Shown one piece after another: positions 12,101 to 23,022 of a stretch of DNA of 64,000 bases (position 1 is its first letter; each line of letters begins with the position of its first letter). The notes beneath the pieces were generated by a model that saw nothing but the letters and a program-made list of their open reading frames with translations, was not told the origin of the DNA and did no database searches. The stretch is taken from positions 17,955,506 to 18,019,505 of the forward strand of contig NC_092661.1 of the NCBI RefSeq assembly GCF_032118995.1. Direction: 5' to 3'. The position numbers were made by a program, and so were the translations under genes. The stretch is from Asterias amurensis. Taxonomy: Eukaryota > Echinodermata > Asteroidea > Forcipulatida > Asteriidae.

Positions 12101-15100
12101 TGGTTAAAACTATGACTCCCTCGGTGATCCCCTCGCCTCGGGAAAATAGAACGCTCAGGGGATCACCTCCGGAGTCATAGTGTTAACCATAGCACTCGAA
12201 GCAGTCAATATTTGTATACTAGCATAGTTTATCTATCATTCAAAACCACAGTTGATGATATGGAATGATCAGACAGTAGGAGGGTTGACTGTGTAGTGTA
12301 TGCATATAGAAATATTCTTTACATGGTGTCACTTTGCAGGGTGGCTAGTTTATGTTTCATTCAAAATAACAGTGGATGATCAACAGTAGTAGTATTGCCT
12401 GTATTATCATTACACAAAAATATCAAAGAGAACTAGAAACCTTTTCCACTCTTATGTTGTGTTCTTTTAACTTCTGAAGAACCCATTTGGCCGTGTTGAG
12501 GTTACCATGGCGAGCTTCTCCCTGTTTAGACGCAATCTGGTATGCGTCCAGCCCTCCAAGCTGTAAAGAAAATTAAACAACATTGTGCATATTATAATTA
12601 AACAGTACACCCATGGTGAATAATTTTATATTTGATGTGTATTATACAAAATAACTGATAAAAATATACTACCAGTAGAAACATCATCTGACCCCTCATT
12701 CATACATTCATTTATTAATGGATTATTATCCAATTTCAGGAAAATTTACAGAGAACACAACTTGAAAAGAAGAACAACATTAGAAAATTGAGACATAAAA
12801 ATTTGTTTAGGAGAAAAAAATATTTACAATCTAAACAAAATTGTTTGAAAACTAGTGAAACAGTAGCCTGTATACAATATTGTACGCACAGCCAAGTGAA
12901 ACCTAGAGGCAAGTGAAACCTAAGAAAGTAAGAAAACAAACTAAACAAGCGCATACCTGTTCTATCTGTTTCTTCAGGATATTAAACTTCTGAAAATTGC
13001 TGGACTTCTTTTGTTGCCGACGGTCTTGAATCTTTTCAATTTCTTTGTTGAATGTGTGAAGCTTCGAAATTACTTTGTCGTTCTTTCGAGTTTTTCGCCT
13101 AGAGAGAAACAAAACAAATTATTCTAATGTCGGTAATGACATCTGCTGTCTGCAGTTTGGTTGAATTCACCTGGGATAATTTTCCGCAGATTTCACAAAA
13201 CACTAGGATTAATCCTATCTCAAGTTAGGATGAGTGAAGCGCCCCAACTTCAACGTACTCCTAGAACTATGAAGTTTGTTCCGCTATCATGGAGACGATA
13301 GTGGTACTAACGAACCTCATAGTTTTATGAGTAGGTTCAATGAGTCCTATCGTCTTCGGTTACGGAACTTTTTACTCATCCTAAGTCCTAAGTTAGGGAG
13401 AGTTTGGTGAAATCTCTGGCTGGTTTAGTTAGTGTTTCATCATGGAGCTCCTCAAGGGGAAGGAAAACTCCATGGTTTAATCAACTGGCTCCAATTCTAC
13501 CTCAATAAATAATAATAAATAGCAATATTATTGACAACCATAATATTTATAACTGATATTACATTGCCATATAAAATAATATGTTACTTATATTTAAATA
13601 CTTGTAAAATAACTACCGGTAGTTGTACTGCTACTTGTTGTAGTTGTTTGTAATTGTAGTTCTTATAATAATATTACGTCTCAATGCGCTTTACATTTAG
13701 GGCCCAGGGAACACTCCTGTTTTTAAATAATTTTTCTCAGCTCTCTGGGGATCAAACTGCCCTGAGCTGCCATTTGCCCATAGCACTCACTCCCCATTGT
13801 TTTTTTCCATTCACAAGGATGATGAACAGGTTGATACCAAGCTGGTCATCTCGCCCCCTAGCAAGCTAGCCCCAACAAAGTCACACCCTGCAAAGTCGCC
13901 CCCTGACTGGCTCGCCCCGGGACTTTACAAAGTGGCCCCCAGATAATGTCGCCCCCAGATAATGTCGCCCCCTGACAGTGCACCCCCTGACAAAATTGCC
14001 CCCTAGCAAAGTCGCCCCCCTAGCAAAGTCGCCCTCAGATGTAATTTAGTTCGGAAAATTATGGTAATGTGGCTTAACTTAGCCTTTTATGTTTAGTGTG
14101 TGTTTGGGTAAAAAATGTCAACAAATAACTAAATTTATTAACTTAAATTCAAATGATTGTCAATGTTTAATTAGCCTTGCCCAAAAATAACTTAAATAAT
14201 TTAAGAAAAGTAGTGTAATGATATTAAAACCAAGTATGCACAAATTTTGTAGTTTAAATATACTCAGGTGGATAACCGTATGGCGCCACCACTTTTTCAC
14301 TCATTTTTACAAAAAGGGGTATCTCATTGAGGTAGACTTTATTATTTCATATCTAATGAAAAACGGTGGCGCCATACAGAAACTTTTCTACTCGGGTTGA
14401 AAACAATATTAATTAATAAACAATATTGTCAATGTGTATAGCTAGTGTTAAAGCCATTGGACCCTTTCGGTAAACAGTGTTGTCCAAGGCCCACACTTTG
14501 TGTACCACAACTTCTATATCAAATAACAAACCTGTGAAAATTTAGGCTCAATCGGTCATCAGAGTCGAGAGAAAACAACGAAAAAACCCACCCTTGTTTC
14601 CGCGCGTTTCGCCGTGTCATGACATGTGTTTAAAATAAATCCGTAATTCTCGTTAACGAGAATTTATATTGTTTTGCTGTTTTCTCAAAAAGTAAAGCAT
14701 TTCATGGAATAATATTTCAAAAGAAGTCTTTTACCATTGCCTTCTGTAAACCCTGTAAGTTATTTGTAAATCTGTGAACCTTTTCTTTTTTTTCTGAACC
14801 GAAAGGGTCCAATGGCTTTAAAACCATTTCTTAAATTAATTTCAAAAAAAATATGTTAGTTAGTTTAATTCTGAAATCTACTATGTTCCATCATTAGACT
14901 TTAGAGTTTGCTCCCACCACAAGGAGGAAGGAAAAGGAATTTATTTTCCAAACTAAATAACATCTGGGGCGACTTTGCTAGCTAAGCTAGGGGGCGACGT
15001 TTTACAACCTAGGGCGACATTGTCACACAGACAGGGGGCGTCATTGTCACACAGACAGGGGGGCCACATTGTCACACAGACAGGGGGCGACATTGTCAGG

Positions 15101-15321
15101 GGGCGACTTTGAAAAACTCCCTGGGCGAGCCGGTCCGGGGGCGACTTTGCAGGGGGGCGAATTTGTTGGGGGCGAGCATTAAGTTGCGATAAACGATAAC
15201 GTAACCCTCCTCCGTTTTCGCCACTAAATTAGACGTACTTAGGCTGGGAAATACACTTGTCAATTACTTACATTGAATCTTCAGTGACTGGTCTTTGCTT
15301 TTTGCGTTTTGGTTTCATCAT
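9136..15321 (-). CDS. BMT2: Bmt2-type rRNA (adenine-N1)-methyltransferase
   Basis: In yeast, Bmt2 makes m1A2142 in 25S rRNA in the nucleolus using SAM. Six exons join in frame: 15272-15321, 12957-13098, 12441-12560, 11207-11344, 10346-10474, 9136-9363, giving 268 residues and a stop. The protein starts MMKPKRKKQR, a basic, nucleolar-type tail. A helical lysine-rich segment and LGGLDAYQIASKQGE follow. Next come the SAM motif FKLLDVGALDYN (about residue 106), WIDCSPIDL (acidic loop), FDIIVLSLVLNFV with RRGDMLKK, and the family signature LPLACLENSRYM with LESLGF. Order and motifs match fungal Bmt2 rather than the divergent vertebrate homologue SAMTOR. Length is near the fungal proteins. Introns 1, 3, 4 and 5 are full of repeats. 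It is divergent with the zeste-like gene. Confidence 0.87.
9443..9797 (+). mobile_element. TTAA-type MITE, family C
   Basis: Family C has ends AAGGCAGTGGACACTATTGG and the inverse, sits at TTAA, and shows a conserved interior (CTCAACATATGCATAAAATA, GAGACCTNA palindrome, TCAGAGGGAGCCGTTTCTCA). This copy lies in BMT2 intron 5; the right TTAA (9794-9797) is intact and the left is mutated. Its ORF of 64 codons recurs in other copies only because the DNA is repeated. Confidence 0.8.
10715..11062 (-). repeat. tRNA-derived SINE, family A, near full length
   Basis: Read on the minus strand: tRNA-like head with GTGGCTGAGCAAATAAG, then GTGTGGGTTCGAGTCC (B box), CACTTGTG-type block, GCACAAGG tail region, and a TATTATTAT tail at about 10715. 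It is inserted in BMT2 intron 4 in the gene's sense direction. Confidence 0.75.
11744..12072. mobile_element. non-coding inverted-repeat element, TATAACACCCC ends
   Basis: Ends are TTTATAACACCCC and GGGGTGTTATAAA. Inside is a long hairpin around GTGCGCTAGTC/GACTAGCACAC. It interrupts the 118-bp repeat family copy. The class is unknown. Confidence 0.55.
12073..12214. mobile_element. palindromic MITE, CAAATATTGAC ends
   Basis: Arms of about 50 bp are complementary with few mismatches (CAAATATTGACGGCTTTCAC versus CAAATATTGACTGCTTCGAG on the other strand), meeting at a GGGGATCACC/GGTGATCCCC core. It is 142 bp long, directly abutting the previous element. No ORF is present. Confidence 0.65.
13190..13425. 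mobile_element. palindromic MITE, family E
   Basis: Family E reads TTTCACNAAACNCTAGGATT and continues AATCCTATCTCAAGTTAGGA. It closes with TAAGTTAGGNAGAGTTTGGT and GAAATC. Other copies are at 26103-26270 and 42551-42722. It lies in BMT2 intron 1. Confidence 0.7.
14277..14378. mobile_element. MITE family G
   Basis: Short element with TATGGCGCCACCACTTTTTC ends in inverted orientation around CATCTCATTGAGGTA. A sister lies at 30879-30992. It is nested in the foldback element. Confidence 0.7.
14448..14821 (+). mobile_element. TTAA-flanked MITE, family B, intact ends
   Basis: TTAA at both ends (14448-14451, 14818-14821), 24-bp inverted ends AGCCATTGGACCCTTTCGGT. An internal palindrome TTCTCGTTAACGAGAA lies near the middle. 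No ORF. It is nested in the core of the foldback element, so it is younger than that element. Confidence 0.85.
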
Positions 15322-15559
15322 GAACTGAGTTTTTTGACATTTGTAACGGAGCTATTTTTTAATTTCAGCAAATCATTCTGCCAATGGGCGCTGCCATATT
15401 GCATTTCAGTTCATAGGTCAAAGAGGGCGCTCTAACAGATTAACCATTGCTTAATTTTTCGCTAAACAATCAACAAATTCGTAAGCACTTAGCACAAAAA
15501 AATAAGCAGTATTTCATCAACTTTTTGGTCTGTCGTCTGCTAACAAATTGCAACGAATA
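15322..15559. promoter_or_regulatory. BMT2 / zeste-like bidirectional promoter
   Basis: Only 238 bp separate the two divergent start codons. A CCAAT box (15381-15385) is followed by GCCATATTG (15393-15401), which fits the YY1 consensus GCCATNTTG; no TATA box is seen. This is typical of a TATA-less divergent housekeeping promoter. The factor assignments are motif inference. Confidence 0.6.
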
Positions 15560-18500
15560 ATGGAACAACGGGCAGACATCGACATGATTGAAAATGAAAG
15601 CTTAACTTCCAGTGAAGCTCTGGCAAAACGGAAAGCATCGCCCTTTACTTCGACAATGGATGTGGCACTTGCGACCGCCTTTGCAACAGAAAAAAACATA
15701 CTGGACGGTACAATGCGTACTCAAGGCGTGCCGAACAGGCAGCAAAAGCTTGCAGCGTGGGAACGTATACGGGACTGTGTCAATGCGTGAGTGCTCAGTT
15801 TGTTTCTTGTGCCTTTGTTTACTCCATTTAACTCTATTTTTTACTTATTTTTGTTAATGATCTGGTCTGTCAAATATTGGTAAAGCAAATGTGGAAAGTT
15901 GCTTTAGAATTAAGAGGTACTTGGAATTGGATGACCAAATTTTTTTAATTTTTTTTTAATTTTAATGTTTTGATTCAAGCAGTCAGTAGCAATTCTTCAG
16001 TCAAAATCATTTTTATGAGGCATCCTATGAAATGGGGCATCAGTGGTTTCATTACCAGAAATATGTAAAATAATTATTTTATAACCATTGCGTACACAAT
16101 TCTGATGTCGTCCTTATTTTTAATAAATATTAATAAAGAAATATACGGCATTCACATGTGCAAGAAATTATTAGGTCTAAATTGAAAAATTTATAATTAA
16201 ATGATCATATCCTTTTATTAATAATTGTTTTTTCTTTATACTTTTGCGTAGATTTTCGGGAGACACTAATCTGAAGACCGTACAGCAATGTAAAGATCGA
16301 CATCGCAACTTAATCCAAGCTGGTGAGATGTTCTTTTCAGCAAACAGGATATTTTTTTATTAAACCTTCTATTCTTATTACTAGTTCTATGGACTTTTTT
16401 TATGGTCATTATAGTTAATTACTTTTTTTGTTTCAGCGCTTAGAAACCCTGTATTAACACAATATGTATTATTTAAACCATCAAAAATCCATTCTGTACA
16501 CTTTGCCTTGGCTTTCTACACACTTGATAGTTTTACCAATGTAATCAAAGTGTAATGAACCATGCATGACCAGTGAAGTGTACAAACCGTTTTGGATCGT
16601 GAAGCCAATCCTACCTATCTCCATGGTGAGACAATTGGCTTTGTTCCGTCCAACTTAAAAGAATCATCCCAACTAAAGTTTGGGGGATTCTTAAGTTTGG
16701 ACAGAACAGCTCCACAATCTACCATAGAGTTAGTAGGAGGTTTAGTAGTGAACAGATTCTCTTCTTACTGCATCGCAAAATGATAAAGAACCACCTTGTC
16801 CTAGTCAATTAGCTCTTTAAAACTGACAAATGACGACAATTGTAAATTGTGGGACGAGTTAATTATAGTTCATGGTAGGGGACTCTTATATCTTAATGGA
16901 ATCTGCAAAAACAATTGTAATTACTCAAAATTAGGATAAAACCTTTCTTGGTGACGAGTAACATGGAGAGGTTGACAGTATAAAACATTGTGAGAAACAG
17001 CTCCCTCTGAAGTGACATAGTTTTCGAGAAAGAAGTAATTTTCCACAAATTTGATTTCGAGACCTCAGATTTAGAATTTGAGGTCTCGAAATCAAGCATC
17101 TAAAAGCACACAACTTTGTGTGACAAGGGTGTTTTTTCTTTCATTATATATCTCGCAACTTTGACGACCAATGGGAGACTTTTTGAAAGCTCTGCCACTA
17201 GAGGGCAGCAGACCTACCAGGTAAGGGTGCACAACTCGTATAGCAAACAATGGTAAATGCTAAAAATTCAAAAATACTCAACAAATATTTAGAAGTCTCT
17301 CAGCCTCTTGAAAATTAAATCAGATACATTGTCATACAACTAAACTTCAGATTTCTTCTCAATTTTTGGTAGGTCAGCATTTTGGAATTTTTGCTAATTA
17401 CCCTAGAAGAAACACTCCCAAAAATTCATGCACACCGCTTGTTATCGTTGGGGAACTCGTGTCCAGTACGTCCTGTTCCAGAACAGTTTGGTTTATGCTG
17501 GCAATGTGTTATGAAAAACAAAATACAGTTTGGCTAAATCTAAAATACAAAATCAAAGACACGCAAAACACAAGGTATTTGCTGTCAGTGACCGTCACCC
17601 ATGCTTCCTATTCCTAAAGTTGTTGACATTACCTGGTGAAGAGCGCCCTCTCTTGGTGATTGGCAGGTAGTCAAAAGTTTCCCATTGAGCTCAAATTTTC
17701 ACTGGTTTGTTATTTTATGCATATGTTGAGATAAACCAAGTGAGAAGACTGGTCTTTGACAATTACCAATAGTGTCCAGTGTCTTTAAGACATCATCAGG
17801 CTACCCACCTTGGATATAAGATGGGAGTAGGCACGTTTGTAAGTAATTGGCACCCAATGAGTACAGAAGCCATCCACCGTTGGCAGCTGCACTCTTGTCT
17901 AGATGCTGACAGGCTTTAACAAGTAGCTGAATAGATGTTTTATAGATGTAAGTAGATGGGTACAGAGGGACACAAAAGTCAAAACAAGGTTTCTGTTAAA
18001 ATAGAAAATACAGGTCTGAATTTCACCATGATGACTAATCTAATCATAATCTAATCAACATGATACTCTTGATTCATTTTAGTTCGCTTCAGGAGGAATA
18101 CAGGGTTAATGGAAGGCCCTCTACCAGCTCTAATGAATATAACTGAGACACAAGAGATGATTGAATCAACTGTGGCTAGTCTAAATGACAAATCATCAGC
18201 TGATGAATGCGGTGATCACAACATCATGCAAAAAGACAACACTCAAGAATCACCAAACGGTAAGCCATCTCAAAACAATCGGTCATTTGCGAAGTGGTGT
18301 CTTTCCTTGCTTTCCACCTCTAGGACCCTGGTTTGAATCCCACCTGGGGCACTATGTGGATTTGGTTTTCAGTCCATATCTGATTGCTGGGGTTTTCCCT
18401 GGGATAATTCTCTGGGGTTTTTCCTCCCACATCTTAAAGCGAAAACTTCCTTCCTTGTCTTCTTTCCATGAGATTCTCAGCTAAGTACGGTGAACATTTT

Positions 18501-19282
18501 CATATCCTGAGAATCTTGGGGTCACAACCAGAATGAATGAATGAATAAATAAATAAATAATGAATCAAATCTTGCGGAACCAACTTGAAACTTTCATCCA
18601 ACTGTCAGAATTCTCCCTCAACAGCTGCCCAAATGGCAGTTTAAAAACCTGAGGTTCCAGTCACAATTCGCTCCAAGTGATCCGGCTGGCTAGTTGAGTG
18701 TTAAAAGGACTCCCTATTTAATGCAAAGTATAAACTAGAGAAAAAGGTAATGGACTTGTGAAATGACAAGCAACCTGGTCCTGCTAGCTAGTCAATGATA
18801 TAAGTTCCTGGCAAGCCCATCAACAGCATACTCCCATATTGATTCACCATGCTATATTTTTACATGATACTTCACCATGCAATATCCGTGATTTGTTTTG
18901 TTAATCGTTTGTTCCTGCATTAGGTATCCCATCAACATCTTCAGCGCCAGCAGCCCTGTCTCATAATAAAGACATAAAGCAGCGCCCTATGAAGCGGAGA
19001 GCTACATCACCGACTGGAACCATTGACGAATACCGCAAGAGGAAACTGACCATCATGATCAAGGAGCACATCGTCAAAATGGAGCTCATGAAAGCCCAGA
19101 CAGATTACTACAAGACCAAGACTGACTTCATGCGCCAGCAGACTTGCCCCCGCCCAATGAGCTTACCACAAAAAGTACAGCATCAAAACATACCCAAGAA
19201 CATACTGCCAACAAATATGTCCCAAAATATGTCCCAGAATATGTCCCAAAATTTACCCCAGAAGTTACCAGGAAACACATGA
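15560..19282 (+). CDS. Myb/SANT-like (zeste-type) DNA-binding protein
   Basis: Four exons (15560-15786, 16252-16322, 18083-18259, 18924-19282) join in phase to 277 residues. Residues about 27-105 look like a Myb/SANT-like domain of the zeste/MSANTD class: SPFTSTMDVALATAFATEK, KLAAWERIRDCVNAFSG, TVQQCKDRHRNLIQ. Exon 4 gives a basic stretch (KQRPMKRR), then a probable coiled coil (YRKRKLTIMIKEHIVKMEL, KAQTDYYKTKTDFMRQQ), the usual partner of this domain. It ends in a small NMSQ repeat. It probably acts as a nuclear DNA-binding regulator; targets are unknown. The 60-codon ORF extension upstream of 15560 lacks an ATG. Such domains also occur in Harbinger transposons, but the introns and shared promoter argue for a host gene. 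Confidence 0.75.
16905..17788 (-). mobile_element. family C MITE split by another element
   Basis: Minus-strand copy of family C in zeste-like intron 2, with the right TTAA at 17785-17788. Its sequence is interrupted after GACGACCAAT and resumes with TTGAGCTCAAATTTTCAC. The interruption is the 511-bp element at 17173-17683. Confidence 0.75.
17173..17683. mobile_element. element with GGGAGACTTTTT ends inserted in family C
   Basis: Ends are GGGAGACTTTTTG and CAAAAGTTTCCC, with subterminal ACCTACCAGGTAA/TTACCTGGT and AGAGGGC blocks. A compact palindromic relative is at 49181-49324. The host repeat shows AT on both sides. No ORF beyond 83 codons and nothing recognisable. Confidence 0.6.
18285..18560 (+). 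repeat. tRNA-derived SINE, family B2, AATAAATAAATA tail
   Basis: A B-box-like CTGGTTTGAATCCCACC is followed by GGGTTTTTCCTCCCAC, GAGATTCTCAGC and a GAATGAATGAATAAATAAAT tail. It sits in zeste-like intron 3, right after exon 3. Minus-strand relatives lie at 24480 and 28255. Confidence 0.65.
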
Positions 19283-19751
19283 GTCTTTCTCAACATACTT
19301 CTACAAATGGGCCAATCTAAGCACATAAAATTGCTAAGTAGAACAGTTTGCTCATATGGTTTTGTTGTAGGGAACCAGCCAATTTCTCATTTGAGGCACA
19401 CACACTTTGGCTTGTTTCTTCACCTTAAAAGCACACATTGGCAGCACATGATGATTAATCAAATGTTTCCATTGTCTTAACATCTATAGACACTGGTCAG
19501 CTCATTAGCCATAAGTAAGACACTGAGTTATAAGCTAGACCAAGATGCACATACTAAAGGGGTGGGTCATTGCTTTGGTCAGAAAGGGCAGGACAAAACT
19601 CTGCCAGCATCTTTTTTGTACAAAACCAGTCTGTCAATGGAAGATTAACCTAATTATACAAATTAATAATTTAAGTAAACAAATTAACTTAAATTTGCCC
19701 AGGCAATACATGGCCAGGTAAACAACACACTCAGATAAAGAATTAATTGAA

Positions 19752-19757
19752 AATAAA
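19752..19757 (+). promoter_or_regulatory. candidate polyadenylation signal, zeste-like gene
   Basis: First AATAAA downstream of the stop, 470 nt away. Several weaker or later candidates exist (for example near 23256), so the transcript end is uncertain. Confidence 0.35.
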
Positions 19758-19842
19758 TGCAAAACAAACCCTTTTAAGCTATGGAAAATAACTTGTCAAA
19801 ATGTGCTGACAACGTACCAGAGTTATGTTTGTCCCAATGAGC

Positions 19843-20185
19843 CATTTGCGTGTTATATTTGAATGTTTTCTGGTACAATGACTTGCCTGATCACAAGCTA
19901 CCACTTAAATTCGAATTCCGCAGACTATTGAGACAGTTGCTAAGACACATGATTAGGGGCAAGCTTTTGCTTAGTTATGTAAGTGACAGTGAACACCCGC
20001 ACACAATTTATGGATGTCACCAGGGTTTGCTCATCTGATGGTTGTTATTCAAAAGCTTGCCACGAACCATGTGACATAGCAACTGTCTCTGTAGTCTGAG
20101 GAATTCAAATTCGAGTGGTACATTGTGACAAAGAAAGTAATGTACCAGATATTATTCAAGTCTAACTCGCAAATGGCTTAGTCTC
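19843..20185. mobile_element. palindromic MITE, family S
   Basis: Long inverted arms: GCCATTTGCG at the left and CGCAAATGGC at the right, then CTGGTACAATG/ATGTACCAGA and GAGACAGTTGCTA/AGCAACTGTCTC. It is an intact version of the element that received a TTAA insertion at 40495-41171. Non-coding. Confidence 0.7.
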
Positions 20186-20710
20186 ATTTGAGGGTTTTAA
20201 GCATTCCAGCTTGAAACATTTGCTAAATTAACTTTTTATTTTGTGGCCTCATGGAGTTGGATTTTTTATCAACACTAAATCTAACTTATCTTGACAAATT
20301 CGATGGGGAAAGTTTTTTTTCATGAAATTCATTCAATGATATGAGAAATGAACTTTTGTATCTTATCTTTATACACCTGTTAGTCGTGCCAAATGGGATC
20401 AAGTCAACTAAAAGTGAGTATTTTTTATGTGGCTTTGTGTAAAAAATGTCATTACAGGTTGTTGCAGTTAAGGTACAAGAAATGTGTCAAATATGCAATT
20501 GTTTCTTTCATCCCAATTTAATTTGTTTATAATCTTATAATGTTGTAATTTTAAAAACGCAACCGCAAAGTTATTTTAAATTTAGAAGAAAGTACAAAGT
20601 AATGTGATACCTTCCCATGACATTTTAAACAATGTTGTGTTTGTTTGTTGTTTTAACATGTGATACTTAGTGTTTGTTATCATCGTTAGCATTTATATTC
20701 CTTGTGTGTA

Positions 20711-20830
20711 TCTGGGCCCAATTTCATAGCGCTGCTTAGCAGCCGATTTTGTGCTTACTGTGCGATTTCCTTTTCATAGCGCTGCTAATCGTAAGCACAA
20801 GAAAAGGCATGCTAACCTTCCGGTGCTTAC
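20711..20830. mobile_element. family D MITE, partial variant
   Basis: Starts with GGGCCCAATTTCATAGCGCT and carries the TGCTTACNGT/GTAAGCAC inverted motifs seen in the variant at 37728-37941. The right end is missing or diverged. Confidence 0.5.
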
Positions 20831-21065
20831 TGCACGACAATAAATGACGCCACAATGCAAATCCATTGTTATTATTTTTCTGCTAACCACTTGGCATTTT
20901 GTTCAGTTGTGTCAAATCATGAGTTAGAAATTCCTGTGTCGTGTAAAATATATTTAAGCCGTGCGAATTTGTATCCAAGTTATGGCAGAAAACATTCACA
21001 CACTAAATCATGAATGGATTTGTTCGTACACTTATGATGTGTGTGGCAGTTAATTACATGGTAAG

Positions 21066-21292
21066 GGAGCGTCTCAAAAGTCGGAACGGTAGGAACGTTC
21101 TTTTTGGATCGCAAGAGTATCCCCGCCGCTTTTGTTCGTTCCACAGGACCGGTCTTTTGGAACGCTCCGCGTATACTTTGTCATGATGTTGCGATCCTGC
21201 GGGCATATGCCCGCGATCCATTGGACCGCGGGCATATGCCCGCAGGAACGTTCTTGTGCGCTAGGAACGTGCCCGACTTTTGAGACGCTCCC
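21066..21292. mobile_element. Harbinger-like MITE with TAA duplication
   Basis: Ends GGGAGCGTCTCAAAAGTCGG are exact inverted repeats, flanked by TAA on both sides; 3-bp TWA duplications are typical of PIF/Harbinger. The interior carries two copies of the self-complementary GCGGGCATATGCCCGC (about 21197 and 21227) and repeated GGAACGTTC units. No ORF of note. Confidence 0.7.
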
Positions 21293-22179
21293 TAATTTAG
21301 ATTTTGGGGAAATATTATCCTGAGTTTAGTCCAATTTCCTTTTCAAGAGGTCTAAAAGTATTGATCTGATGACACATGATCATTATAAACATAGTTCTCT
21401 AAAATATCTGGTTACTAGAACTACAAGCAAGTCAAAAATATTTTAAGTATGGTTGCAAAAAAAAAAGAATAACGAACACTAAATCCTTTCTTAAGTAAAC
21501 AATTGTGTAAATAATAAAGCAAACCTTTTGTATCAAATGCACACAAATGTAACAAAAGAACGGACAAATTATGGCTAAAAACAAAAACAGTATTCATGCT
21601 TACAAAAAGGAATGTACATTCTTGTAAATACATTTTTTAGCTTAGAGAATTTTTGAAGTTGGAAGAAACATTTGCCAAGCAGACATGAATCTTGGTCCTT
21701 TATGGGCGCAAAAAAATATCTTTGTTACCTGTCGGCATCATGATTAATATACAGGGCTTTGCACAGAGCACAAATGTGCTATTTAAGCTTTCCATAATTT
21801 TTTTTTTATAAATGCCCCCTGAAAACAACCAATGAACTGGAGTTGTTTTATAGTATTATTTAATAACATGTATCACAACGTGGCACAAATTATTTGTCTG
21901 TGGAATTATTGTATCCAAATAACTTGTACATCAATGTCTATTTGGTTGTGTTAATGAGTTGTGAAAATGATTTTGCAATTTTCTTTGCCCCCCTTCTCCC
22001 TTAAAATCCAACAAAAATTAATGTGAATGTCAAAATGTACCTTAAAATTCATTGTTCCAACAAGAATTTAACTTCATTATATGAGCAGCTCAAGTAACTA
22101 CAAATCTATTTTGTTTAGGCTTTTTCTGAACATGTTTATTTTGTCACGTTTGTAAACACCATTGGTGCTAAAACCTGGG

Positions 22180-22368
22180 CAAACTTTCATGGAGCTACTT
22201 ATGCAGAAAATATTGCTAGAAAATGTCTGCTTGGCATGAGCAGGATACCAGTCACAAAATTGCACATGCGACATTGTAGTTAAGCTGGTAACCTCATTCT
22301 GGTGAGCATAATTTTGTTGCAATTAACTACTTTTTGTGCTAAAGAAGCTCTATGAAATCGGGCCCAGC
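22180..22368. mobile_element. family D MITE
   Basis: Reads TTTCATGGAGCTACTTATGC at the left and GCTCTATGAAATCGGGCCC at the right. The shared interior is AGCAGGATACCAGTCACAAA then GCTGGTAACCTCATTCTGGT. The first bases of the left end are lost. Confidence 0.65.
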
Positions 22369-22828
22369 TGGTGTCAAATGTGATCCAAAAGTAGGTTTAA
22401 TTTAAGTATTAAAAAAAATTGTAATTATGTAGCTGTTTTTCTTTATGTCCTTAAATACAGTAAATGCACAAGTTTTCTAGACTGATGTCTGATAGTTTCA
22501 TCCAAACTAATAATGATTTCTTTTCTTTTTTCAACAAAAAAAAGGAAATAACTTCAGAGGTTGAATTTAAATGCTTTGTATATTACTGGGTCCTCCCTAA
22601 TAAGTGCACTATTTAATCAGTATTTTATAATGATGCAGGCATTTTTGAAGATAATGCTTATGTACAAAGAATAACCAAGTTCTAAGAGATGAGGGTGAAT
22701 TATCCACAGCAATGCAGTGTATTTTCATCGAAGGCATAATGCTTCACTCTTGCAAGGGCACCTCAATGTGGGAAATGTACGTTTCTACTGGAACACAAAG
22801 GGTGAAGGGGCACCGTGGCAATGACCAG

Positions 22829-23022
22829 GCCCCAATTTCATAGAGTTGCTCAAGTATAACGATTTGTTTAGGACAACACAATTGTGCTTACCAGAATAGT
22901 GTTACCCGCTAAAATACCATGCCACATGAACAAAATGTAGCTGGTATCCTGCTTAGTTTTGGTAAGCAGAAAAATGGTAAGCAATATTTTCTGCTTAAGC
23001 AGCTTTATGAAATTGGGCCCAG
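22829..23022. mobile_element. family D MITE, full length
   Basis: Complete ends GGCCCCAATTTCATAGAGTT and TTTATGAAATTGGGCCC, with TTCTGCTTAAGCAGC near the right end. About 190 bp, the usual size in this window. Intergenic. Confidence 0.75.

Larger units (their letters stand above)
11486..12390 (+). repeat. 118-bp-unit repeat family, interrupted copy
   Basis: The flanking parts (11486-11743 and 12219-12390) are related to 58260-59110. Both share CCATTCAACTGCATGG, CACAGCTGTGCACA, ATCATTCAAAACCACAGT and CAGTAGGAGGGTTGACTGTG. The middle is two other inverted-repeat elements. All of it lies in BMT2 intron 3. Confidence 0.6.
13850..15176. mobile_element. foldback-type element with GGGGGCGAC iterons
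   Basis: A 1327-bp unit lies in BMT2 intron 1. Both ends read CTCGCCCCC inward on opposite strands. The arms (13850-14035 and about 14965-15176) consist of imperfect tandem units such as AAAGTCGCCCCCTGACAATG and its complement. They pair along most of their length, including the non-iteron landmark GGCTCGCCC. Long inverted repeats made of short direct repeats are the foldback (FB/TU) architecture. The core holds two younger MITEs (14277-14378 and 14448-14821) and no ORF. A possible target duplication is CAT. Confidence 0.75.
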
